From contig JAHJNL010000052.1 in NCBI GenBank assembly GCA_018820855.1, forward strand, positions 43,075 through 107,074: 64,000 nucleotides of DNA. The letters are read 5' to 3'. The position numbers and the translations under genes were made by a program. The notes beneath the pieces were generated by a model, which made no database searches, was not told where the DNA came from, and saw only the letters and a list, made by a program, of their open reading frames with translations. The stretch is from Pseudomonadota bacterium. Lineage in GTDB: Bacteria > Desulfobacterota > Desulfobulbia > Desulfobulbales > Desulfocapsaceae. How positions within the stretch are numbered: the stretch's first letter is position 1; each line of letters begins with the position of its first letter. Positions 27,348 to 34,844 of this stretch are shown one piece after another.

Positions 27348-29702
27348 ATGAATACGAATTGGTTGCCACATGAGAATGAAGGCATGCACCGTCGAACGTT
27401 TCTCGCCATGATGGGTATCGCCGGCGCTGCTCTTGCAGGTGTGACGCTGGCTGTGAAGCGAGCTGCTGCTGAGCCCGTTAAAATTCAGGAGATGAAGAAG
27501 GGCGAGGACATTATTGCCTATACTGAACGAATAAAAGGGAAATTCGATCAGACGCTCTATCAGCAGGTGATCGGTGCCGCAAATGATATTAAGGAAGGCG
27601 ATCTGACCATCGGGGTGGGCGCCAAGGATGAAGACACCCGGAAAATAGCACGGGAACTTCTGGCTAATACGAAGATCAAGGATCTTCATGAGCATCCATT
27701 ATTTGTGGATGATTTACAGAAGTTGATCTGGAAGACCACTGACCAGGCCCAGTACGAGAAAGTCAAAGACTGGACCATGGGGGAGCTGAAGGAATTTCTC
27801 CTGACCAAATCCGAATCGGACATAAAAAGCATCATGAATGGGCTGACCAGCGACACCATCGGCTGCGTCCCGAAATTGATGACCAATGATGAACTGATTG
27901 GACTCGGTCAAAAACTATTCATCCCGCTGCCAGACACCCAAATGGGGACAAAAGGCTATATGGGCGCCCGTATTCAGCCCAATTCGCCCACGGACCATCC
28001 TGATGACGTTAAGTGGCAGACGCTTAATGCGTTTGCCTACGCAACAGGAGACATTGTCATCGGGACCAACCCTGTGGATAGCCAGGTCGTCAGTGTCGCG
28101 GCCGTTGAAGAAGCGCTCAAAGATGTGGTGGATACCTTTAAGCTAAACGATATCATCCCGTGGTGCGTGCTTTCTCATATTGATGTTCAGGCGGAAGTAG
28201 CCGACAAACAACCGGAACTGGTGGAAACGATGTTCCAGAGCCTTGCCGGAACCGATGCCTGCAACAAGACATTTGATGTCACCATTGATAAGATCCTGAA
28301 GTATGCAAAATCCAAGGAAGGAAAAAGATACGGTCTTTATTTTGAGACGGGTCAGGGATCCGAGTTTACCAATGGGGCTGAAAACGGTGTGGACATGATG
28401 GTGCTTGAGTCCAGGAAATACGGCTTCAGCAGGGCAGTGGCGATGGAGTTGGCTAAGGTGCAGCCCAAAGGAGCGTGGCTCCATGTCAATGATGTAGCCG
28501 GGTTCATCGGGCCGGAGGTTTTCAAGACCCGTGAGCAACTGGTGAGGTGCTGCCTGGAGGACATTGCCATGGCAAAACTTCATGGCTTGACCATCGGTCT
28601 TGATATCTGCTCCACCTTGCATATGGAAGTCACCCTGGACGACCTGAACTGGTGTCAGGACCAGATCATGCCGGCCAATCCCGCATACCTGATTGCGCTT
28701 CCTACCAAGAATGACCCCATGTTGAGTTATCTCTCAACGTCGTTTCAGGACCATGTCCGTATCAGGGATAAATTCGGTTACAAGGTCAACGATGCCATGT
28801 GGGATTTTTATAAACAGATCGGGATTGTGGATGCGAACAACAACTATACCGAACACTTTGGAGACCCCCTCTGGGTCTATTACCAGTACAGCCAGGCCAA
28901 GGGCGACAAGCGCCCCAAAGATGACATCTATGCAGAAGGTCGGAAAAAAATTAAGGAAGTAGAGGCCAGGGGCGTTGATATTGCCATCGGCCACGGCAAG
29001 AAACTCTGGGATCTCAACCCTGAACTCGAAGCCAAGGTCATATCCTTATACGATGACGCCAAGATTTGTCTCTGGACGGAGCTTAGTCCTGCCTTTGTCA
29101 AGACCATTCCCAATGCCGTGCCCGTCAGCACCTTGTCCAAAGACCGGGACGATTATATTTCCCATCCTGCAAGCGGTGAAAAACTGGCTCCTGAAGCCAT
29201 TGCCTTGCTGGAAAATCTGAGAGATTCATGGGGAGAAAATATTCCCAAGGGCCAGATTGTGATCTCCGACGGCTTAAACTCCAATGCCATTATGGATGAC
29301 GGTCATCTTGCCCCCTATCTCGATGAATTGCGGAAATTGCTTGCAGAGGCAGAGGTGCCCATGGGTGAGAAAAACATTGTGGTCACTAGCGGCAGGGTCC
29401 GGGTCGGCTACCGGATCGGTGAGATACTGTTTGAAAACGCAGATCCCAAAGCTTTTCGAGGGATTCTTCACATCATCGGGGAACGGCCGGGGACCATGCA
29501 CCACTCCTATTCAGTCTATATAACTGTCACCAAGGGCAAAACATGGGCTGAAAAGAAAATCGATCATGATATCACGAAACTCGTATGCAATATTGCCGAC
29601 ACGGCCCTGGATCCCAGGAAAGCGGCTCATGAAACCATCACCATCATAAGGGAAATGGTAGGCAGGCAAGTCAATAACAGCCGGCTCCTCGGTAAAGGAT
29701 GA
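27348..29702 (+). CDS. fused EutB-EutC ethanolamine ammonia-lyase with Tat signal peptide
   Basis: 784 residues, AAGGAG ribosome site. Residues about 12-42 form a twin-arginine signal (HRRTFLAMMGIAGAALAG, then RAAAEP). Residues about 60-515 match the large subunit EutB: ARIQPN (Arg208, Gln210), IGTNPV (Asn241), YFETGQGS (Glu333) and GLDICST (Asp419) align with the E. coli substrate-binding residues Arg160, Gln162, Asn193, Glu287 and Asp362. Residues about 540-775 match the small subunit EutC (GVDIAIGHGKKLWD, ISDGLNSNAIMDDGHLAP, IIGERPG). The enzyme normally splits ethanolamine to acetaldehyde and ammonia using adenosylcobalamin, in the cytoplasm and as two chains. Here both subunits are one chain with an export signal. 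No eutA reactivase, transporter or shell gene is in the window. Confidence 0.9.
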   Translation: MNTNWLPHENEGMHRRTFLAMMGIAGAALAGVTLAVKRAAAEPVKIQEMKKGEDIIAYTERIKGKFDQTLYQQVIGAANDIKEGDLTIGVGAKDEDTRKIARELLANTKIKDLHEHPLFVDDLQKLIWKTTDQAQYEKVKDWTMGELKEFLLTKSESDIKSIMNGLTSDTIGCVPKLMTNDELIGLGQKLFIPLPDTQMGTKGYMGARIQPNSPTDHPDDVKWQTLNAFAYATGDIVIGTNPVDSQVVSVAAVEEALKDVVDTFKLNDIIPWCVLSHIDVQAEVADKQPELVETMFQSLAGTDACNKTFDVTIDKILKYAKSKEGKRYGLYFETGQGSEFTNGAENGVDMMVLESRKYGFSRAVAMELAKVQPKGAWLHVNDVAGFIGPEVFKTREQLVRCCLEDIAMAKLHGLTIGLDICSTLHMEVTLDDLNWCQDQIMPANPAYLIALPTKNDPMLSYLSTSFQDHVRIRDKFGYKVNDAMWDFYKQIGIVDANNNYTEHFGDPLWVYYQYSQAKGDKRPKDDIYAEGRKKIKEVEARGVDIAIGHGKKLWDLNPELEAKVISLYDDAKICLWTELSPAFVKTIPNAVPVSTLSKDRDDYISHPASGEKLAPEAIALLENLRDSWGENIPKGQIVISDGLNSNAIMDDGHLAPYLDELRKLLAEAEVPMGEKNIVVTSGRVRVGYRIGEILFENADPKAFRGILHIIGERPGTMHHSYSVYITVTKGKTWAEKKIDHDITKLVCNIADTALDPRKAAHETITIIREMVGRQVNNSRLLGKG

Positions 29703-29752
29703 AAATGAATCATCCACGCCCAAAGGACGTGGTTTTCTCTTACGAAATAAAA

Positions 29753-29794
29753 TAGGCTTTTCCTCCTTTGCTGGAGTGAAGGAGGAAAAGCCTA
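29753..29794. terminator. bidirectional terminator between convergent genes
   Basis: A perfect 16-bp stem (TAGGCTTTTCCTCCTT with AAGGAGGAAAAGCCTA) around a 10-nt loop lies 50 nt past the lyase stop and 130 nt past the stop of the convergent gene. Confidence 0.8.
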
Positions 29795-29927
29795 TGCATG
29801 AGCGGGAAAGGTTATCGCATGGCCAGCTCGGGGCGAGTCAGCTTGGCCGAAATCTTCAAGGCATGAAATTTTCCGTTGTACTCACAGTTTCAGTAGTCAG
29901 TTCTTCCGAATAAAGTGGTGAAGACCG

Positions 29928-32126
29928 TTACCTCCTGCCACCACCCCTCCGACCGCCCCCACCGTAGTTACTTCTACTGACGCTTCTGCTACTCTGGCTG
30001 AGTTGGTTGCCGCGATTCCGGGCCTGGGATTGCGTTTGCAAGTCGTGCGTCGCCTGCCTGTTACCCGTAGTCTGCCATCCACTGCCGGTATTGGTGCTCC
30101 AGGAACCGGCGGCGTCGCCTTTTTTATATACGTTGCCGTCTTTGCCGGCATAGACATTACCCTGTCTGTCCTTAGCAACAGCACCCTGGCCCTGATTGGT
30201 GTCCCAGGCCACAGCCCCACTTCCCCTGTTCGTTTGAACGCCAGCGGCCGAGCCATAAGCACTGCTGCGGTATCCGCCGCGCACCGCCGTACCGGTGTTC
30301 GGATTGTATGCTGCGCCCCTGCCGGCCGATCCGTAGGCGGTGTTCACCCGTCCTGATTGTGCCCGTGTGCCAGTGTAAGGATTGTAGGCCTGTCGTACTG
30401 ATGCGCTGCCAGCAGGACCGTAGGCGTAGGCTCCACGCGAGTAGGTCCCGGTGCGGGGATTGTAAGCCGCACCGGCCCCCGCTCCTCCGTAAGGGCCATA
30501 CGAAACATGGGCACTTCTGTAGTAACCTCCATAGGCATAGTTATATCTGGCACCGCAGCCGTATGAATAGTGGGCCGAATACCACGGATAGTAGTAATCG
30601 TGATGATTGACAATCATCGCCCCCGCAACCATTCCGGCACCGAACATGAGAACCCCGGTTGATGCCACGTATTCTCCGCTGTAGCCGGCTGTCTGGGAGT
30701 AGATGACCGTAGTCGGGGTGGTGTTTTCAACAACTACGTAGGTTACATTGTGCAGGGGATGAGAGGAAGGAATGGTATAGATAGCCGACGGCACACTCGT
30801 GCTGTATGCCCAAGGACCATTGGCTCCGGCGCTGGAGAACCAGACTCCCTGATCACAGCAATAGTAGTTGCCGTCGACGAGGAATACGGTTTTGGGAGAG
30901 TTGACCGCGTACTGAACCGTGGTGGAGGGAATAGCTTCAAATTGCGGCTCTCCAGTGTAGGTCACTTCCACCACCGTAGAATTTGACAACTCCACTGTCG
31001 TGGTAGAGGGAACGGATGCTAACAGCACCGCGTCTTTCGCCTCGGTTGTTCCCGGAACAGAGGCCTTAACAAAGGCGGCCGGGTCGTCGTCAGGGATCCG
31101 GGCGAACTCCTCAGGCAGATTGGCGCTGGCGGCCGTCCACGGTCCCTTCAGGCTGGCTGCGCGAAACCACCTGCCTGCGGTCAGGAGGTAATGGTTGTTA
31201 TCGCCTGTGTTGAGAAAGACCGGCGAGTCCGTGTTTGCCACGCGCAGCAGCTTCGTACTCGGGATGGGGCTGTAGTTCGGTTCGCCCTCGGTGAGAATTA
31301 ATTCGGCTGGTTCTGTGGTGACAAGTACCACTGGCGGACTTGTCTCACGCCTGCCGGGTACCTGCTGACGCACATCGGACCAGTTGTCGTCCTCTGGTAG
31401 GGAAGAGAATCCGGTCGGCAGGGTTGCTGCAGGCGCCAATGTCCCTTTGACTGCGTCCGTGGTTGTCAGCCAGTTGTCACCGTTCAGGAGGTAATACTTC
31501 TGTTCAAGCGAGTCGTAGAAGACATCCCAGTTCGTGTTCACGGCAAACATCAGATCGTTCTTTTCTTTAACAACGGGCTGCAATTGAGGTTCACCCTGGA
31601 ATATCACAAGGATGGCAGGCTCAGGGCTGTAGAAAATTTTCGGCGGGTCCAAATTGAGTTCCACTGCATGCTGTTGCGTTTGCTGCGCAGGTTCAAGATA
31701 GGGCAGTATCCGATCCAGTGAAATCGTCATTGCCTGGATCTGGGGGTGCAGTTCTTCCACAATACGCCGCAGCGCATTTGCTTCTGCTTCTGAAATGTTA
31801 GGGAAGCGCAACGCCCGTTTTTTGGGAAGCAATACCACTGTGCGCTTTTCATGGTCTGTCTCGGTGTCTGCCTCTACATCGGCGATACCAAATTTTTCTT
31901 CTTTGGCTGCAGCTGTTTTGACAGAGATGGCACAGCGGAACCCAAGGTCCTTGTAGTCATTCCAGAAATCCACCTGGGGCTGATAGATGGTCAGTTCGTT
32001 GCCGTTCTTCTCTATAACTCGCGGCCAACCGGGGTCAACAGGGGGAGATACGGCAGTTGCAGCAAAAGACGATCCGGATACGAAGAGTATCAGAACCAGG
32101 ATAATGAGTGTTGTCCAAGGTTTCAT
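29928..32126 (-). CDS. large exported protein with tandem repeats and Gly/Tyr/Ser-rich tail
   Basis: 732 residues, ATG after GAAAGGAGACCAG, with signal peptide (ILVLILFVSGSSFA). Residues about 160-450 contain three repeats of about 90 residues following GEP-x-x...N-x-x-x-vF...YYLL/YYC...W...GPW...LP-x-x-F...IP-dD. A Val-Met membrane-like segment (about 480) leads into a low-complexity Tyr/Gly/Ala/Ser region with three AYNP-x-TGT motifs, and the end is GGGGRRGGGRR. Related proteins are known as hypothetical proteins in Geobacter-like bacteria. The tail suggests surface or extracellular-matrix material; function unknown. The C-terminal codons are rich in Arg/Gly, like RNA-binding tails, but the signal peptide argues against a cytoplasmic role. 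Confidence 0.75.
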   Translation of the reverse strand: MKPWTTLIILVLILFVSGSSFAATAVSPPVDPGWPRVIEKNGNELTIYQPQVDFWNDYKDLGFRCAISVKTAAAKEEKFGIADVEADTETDHEKRTVVLLPKKRALRFPNISEAEANALRRIVEELHPQIQAMTISLDRILPYLEPAQQTQQHAVELNLDPPKIFYSPEPAILVIFQGEPQLQPVVKEKNDLMFAVNTNWDVFYDSLEQKYYLLNGDNWLTTTDAVKGTLAPAATLPTGFSSLPEDDNWSDVRQQVPGRRETSPPVVLVTTEPAELILTEGEPNYSPIPSTKLLRVANTDSPVFLNTGDNNHYLLTAGRWFRAASLKGPWTAASANLPEEFARIPDDDPAAFVKASVPGTTEAKDAVLLASVPSTTTVELSNSTVVEVTYTGEPQFEAIPSTTVQYAVNSPKTVFLVDGNYYCCDQGVWFSSAGANGPWAYSTSVPSAIYTIPSSHPLHNVTYVVVENTTPTTVIYSQTAGYSGEYVASTGVLMFGAGMVAGAMIVNHHDYYYPWYSAHYSYGCGARYNYAYGGYYRSAHVSYGPYGGAGAGAAYNPRTGTYSRGAYAYGPAGSASVRQAYNPYTGTRAQSGRVNTAYGSAGRGAAYNPNTGTAVRGGYRSSAYGSAAGVQTNRGSGAVAWDTNQGQGAVAKDRQGNVYAGKDGNVYKKGDAAGSWSTNTGSGWQTTGNRQATHDLQTQSQARNRGNQLSQSSRSVSRSNYGGGGRRGGGRR

Positions 32127-32296
32127 GCTGGTCTCCTTTCGATCTTAATAATCATTACACCTTTTACTGAAGAAAAACCTTTCCCCTCCCTTCAATTGGA
32201 AAACGATTAAATATTCTTCTAACACGTCAGGGAATCTAATCCAAATCTGAAAAGATATGTTTAGTGTTTTTCCAGTTATGGAAATGTAGTATTAAA

Positions 32297-33028
32297 TCAA
32301 ATAGAGTAAATATACTCTACAAACAGTTGTTGCCTTTCTCTCGTAAATGCCGTTTGTCCTGTTATGTCTCTTGGTAGCAAATGTAAGTTGCTGCGACTGA
32401 CCGCTGTTTTTGCATACTGTATTTTTGCCTGTTTATTCGTATAAGGGATCATGGAGAAACCAGGGTTGAGTGCCATGAGCATCCCGAGCTGAATATCTTT
32501 TTCAGGGATGACGTTTACGGGGTCAATGGCGGAACGGAGAAGCTCTTCAAAGAGAAGGGTAAATGTTGTGCTTTTCAAGCGTAGGTAGTTGTTGAGCTCT
32601 TTTGCGCCATTTTCAACAGTCAGTGAGCTCATCTTTAAATAGCGCTCGGTCTCGGCCTCTCTCTGTGACGAATAGTTGAGATAGATTACAATAATTACCG
32701 GCAGCAGTATTAGTGTTAACCACAGGAAAATTTTCAGACGTAGGCTCATCAGATTGACGGAAAGATTGGGGTCGGATTCATTGTCTTTGATGACAAGTTC
32801 CAGAGGCCTTCCTCCTAATACACCACCACTGCTGTTGATCTCCTTCACCGCCATCTTTGCCCCCTGGATTCCCAGGGCCCCATAGGTGGCAAAATCTCCG
32901 GTGACAGGCAAGACGACGCCAATTCTAACAGGCAACAATCGATCATCTTTTAACAAAAAAAAGGTGGAAATAATGAGGAAAAATAAGGTTGCGACCAATG
33001 AGGAAATGAGAAAAGTTTTCTTATTCAA
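32297..33028 (-). pseudogene. chimeric gene remnant: ABC substrate-binding N-terminus joined to a sensor-protein N-terminus
   Basis: 243 codons. Residues 1-91 start like a branched-chain amino-acid-type periplasmic binding protein: a membrane signal, then VRIGVVLPVTGDFATYGALGIQGAKMAVKEINSSGGVLGGRPLELVIKDNESDP. At about residue 92 the sequence switches to MSLRLKIFLWLTLILLPVIIVIYLNY, a fresh membrane helix of a chemoreceptor or histidine kinase, followed by about 125 residues of its sensor domain before a stop. Both parent families are normally much longer (about 380 and 500+ residues), and neither is complete. A deletion has probably fused two neighbouring genes, leaving a nonfunctional relic; a working short fusion cannot be excluded. 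Confidence 0.65.
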
Positions 33029-33677
33029 TAGAATTACACCCTTCTCCCGGGTAGAGAACCGGGGAATGAATGCGGGAGAGAAGTTCTCCTCACATAACCA
33101 TTCCTGTTGGTAGACAGGTCACTGATGAATACGTAACCGGTGACAAGAGAGCTGGCCGGGTACTGCTGTTCTGCCCACAACCTTGCGGATATCTACAGAT
33201 ACCAACGGCCTTTTGGTGTTTTTTGCGTGGTGTCTTCCTGTAGGCGATGACCCCTCGGAAATTGTAAACATTTCCTGATTCATTGTTCACCCTCTCCTGA
33301 AAGGATACCAAAACGGTTGAGTCAGGTACAAGGTTTTTTGTGAGAGAACTTGCTGTGGGCAGCTTCTGAAGCCAGAGGAGGTAGGGGCGAAGGTGTACTC
33401 CTTCAGAACGTGATGTCTTAAGGCCACCTCGGAAATTGCCTTTTTGCCGAAGCTCTTCATCACAGTGAAAAAAACAATGTTCACATATCAACTAGATGCA
33501 CTGCTTGTTCCTGATGTGATTTCCGTCCATCAGGAGCTCAAACGGGCTCGAGGGTATTTTTCGGTGCGTGCAGGTTGCCAGGCCTTTGGTGTCATGGCAG
33601 CAGCTTTCTCGCCAAGGGCCTGGATCCTTTGCCGTACTTGTGGCGTGTTGCTCTCTGTCGCCACACGAAACAGTGAT
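33029..33677. other. decayed intergenic stretch with repeat copy B
   Basis: About 650 bases between the chimeric remnant and the orphan amidotransferase. Frames of 65-133 codons exist on both strands, including one at 33090-33491 minus, but all lack ribosome sites and show the mixed composition of degraded sequence. The dispersed repeat lies at 33424-33510. I see no intact gene. Confidence 0.5.
33424..33510. repeat. dispersed repeat, copy B
   Basis: About 87 bp match 4969-5056 (see copy A), including the shared TCAACTAGATGCA block. In this copy the plus-strand frame (LPKLFITVKKTMFTYQLD) is open, and the minus-strand frame (CDEELRQKGNFRGG) is open too; differences between copies do not settle which strand once coded. 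Confidence 0.6.
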
Positions 33678-34808
33678 TCAGCAGGGAAATGAATCGAACT
33701 GAGACCACACCTCATATTGTTCTCGGTGGGCGGGAACAACGATTGTGTTTTCACGCATAGGCTGAAAATCAAGGGAGTGATCCCTGTCCGGAATCATCGC
33801 ATCTACTCCGCATATCTCAGAGGCCATGGCCCATTCACCTGGCTTGCCTCCAATGACACCTGGTCGCATCTTTTTATGGTCCATGACCATAAGAGTTGTT
33901 TCATCCGGTAAGGTGCCTATAACGCAATTGGGACCATCTATGATGAGACGTTTGCAGACATTTCTCAAACCCTTGAGAAAATCCCCTTGCGGATGATTGT
34001 CCAGTTCAGGAGTGTTGAGGGGGGTGATCACATGTTTGAATGCCGTCAGGGGAAGTCTTAATTCTCGCAGGAGATAATGCAGGATGTGGGTGAATACCTC
34101 GCTGTCACTCTGGTAGCCGACATATCCAGGAAATTGTCGGCTTTCCAGCCATTCCTTGATTGGCCAGAAGGCTGTGTTCTCACCGTTTGTCATTGTGGCG
34201 ATACCCTGGAGGAAAAAGGGATGACAGGCGTGCAGGTTGACACCCCAGTTGGTGTTCTGCCTTCCCTGGGCCATGACTATCCGTGCCTTGAGCCTGTTGT
34301 CATGAAGGGAAAGTGCATCGCCGATGACGAGGGGCCAGCCGATTTCCTTAATCATGATCACATCCGGCCAAATGGAAAATACCGAGAGATCACCTCCATG
34401 CTCTTCTCCGTCTTTTCGTAAGTAAAGCCGGGTCATCATCAACTCGTGTTCGATCTGCTTCTGGCTGTACCCATTCCAATCCTCGGGCAGGCGGTAAACG
34501 CGTAAAAAATATTTGTGTCGGTCTGTTGCCTCAATCTTTGACAGATCTGTGTCAAATTCGTGATCATATCTTTCGGAAAAACCTTTTCCCTCCATATAGT
34601 GGTTGAGTCGTTTCAAGGCATCCATCGTATGCGCGACTCCAGATAGTATCGGATCATGATCTTTGTAGTTGAAATCGGCGAACTCGACACCTCGAAGCAA
34701 CAGTCCCAGTCCGCTGCCGTCATATCCTTCCTGCATGGACTCCATGGCCTGCAGGACACTGTATGGGGAAAAGGGCGAGGATGCTGTTTTCAATGCTAAG
34801 CGGCACAT
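33678..34808 (-). CDS. orphan glutamine amidotransferase, glutamate-synthase type (paralogue)
   Basis: 376 residues beginning MCRLALKTA, so the Cys after the removed Met is the class II (Ntn) glutaminase nucleophile. It is clearly homologous along its whole length to the amidotransferase at 56515-57657: both share SGLGLLLRG, YDHEFET/D, GEEHGGDL, VMAQGRQNTN, CHPFF, MTNGENTAF and GYQSDSEVFTHILHY. Unlike that copy, this one has no synthase (FMN) or oxidoreductase gene beside it. Instead it lies 36 nt downstream of a PEP-binding-domain gene and near gdhA. It might deliver glutamine-derived ammonia to glutamate dehydrogenase or swap into the main synthase; either is speculation. Confidence 0.9.
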   Translation of the reverse strand: MCRLALKTASSPFSPYSVLQAMESMQEGYDGSGLGLLLRGVEFADFNYKDHDPILSGVAHTMDALKRLNHYMEGKGFSERYDHEFDTDLSKIEATDRHKYFLRVYRLPEDWNGYSQKQIEHELMMTRLYLRKDGEEHGGDLSVFSIWPDVIMIKEIGWPLVIGDALSLHDNRLKARIVMAQGRQNTNWGVNLHACHPFFLQGIATMTNGENTAFWPIKEWLESRQFPGYVGYQSDSEVFTHILHYLLRELRLPLTAFKHVITPLNTPELDNHPQGDFLKGLRNVCKRLIIDGPNCVIGTLPDETTLMVMDHKKMRPGVIGGKPGEWAMASEICGVDAMIPDRDHSLDFQPMRENTIVVPAHREQYEVWSQFDSFPC

Positions 34809-34844
34809 AGTGTTGACTCCATGAGTAGTAACCGTAACGTATTG

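Noticed and set aside
33090..33491. 133-codon minus-strand frame as a gene
   Set aside because: No ribosome site, mixed composition and overlap with the decayed repeat; no recognisable domain.
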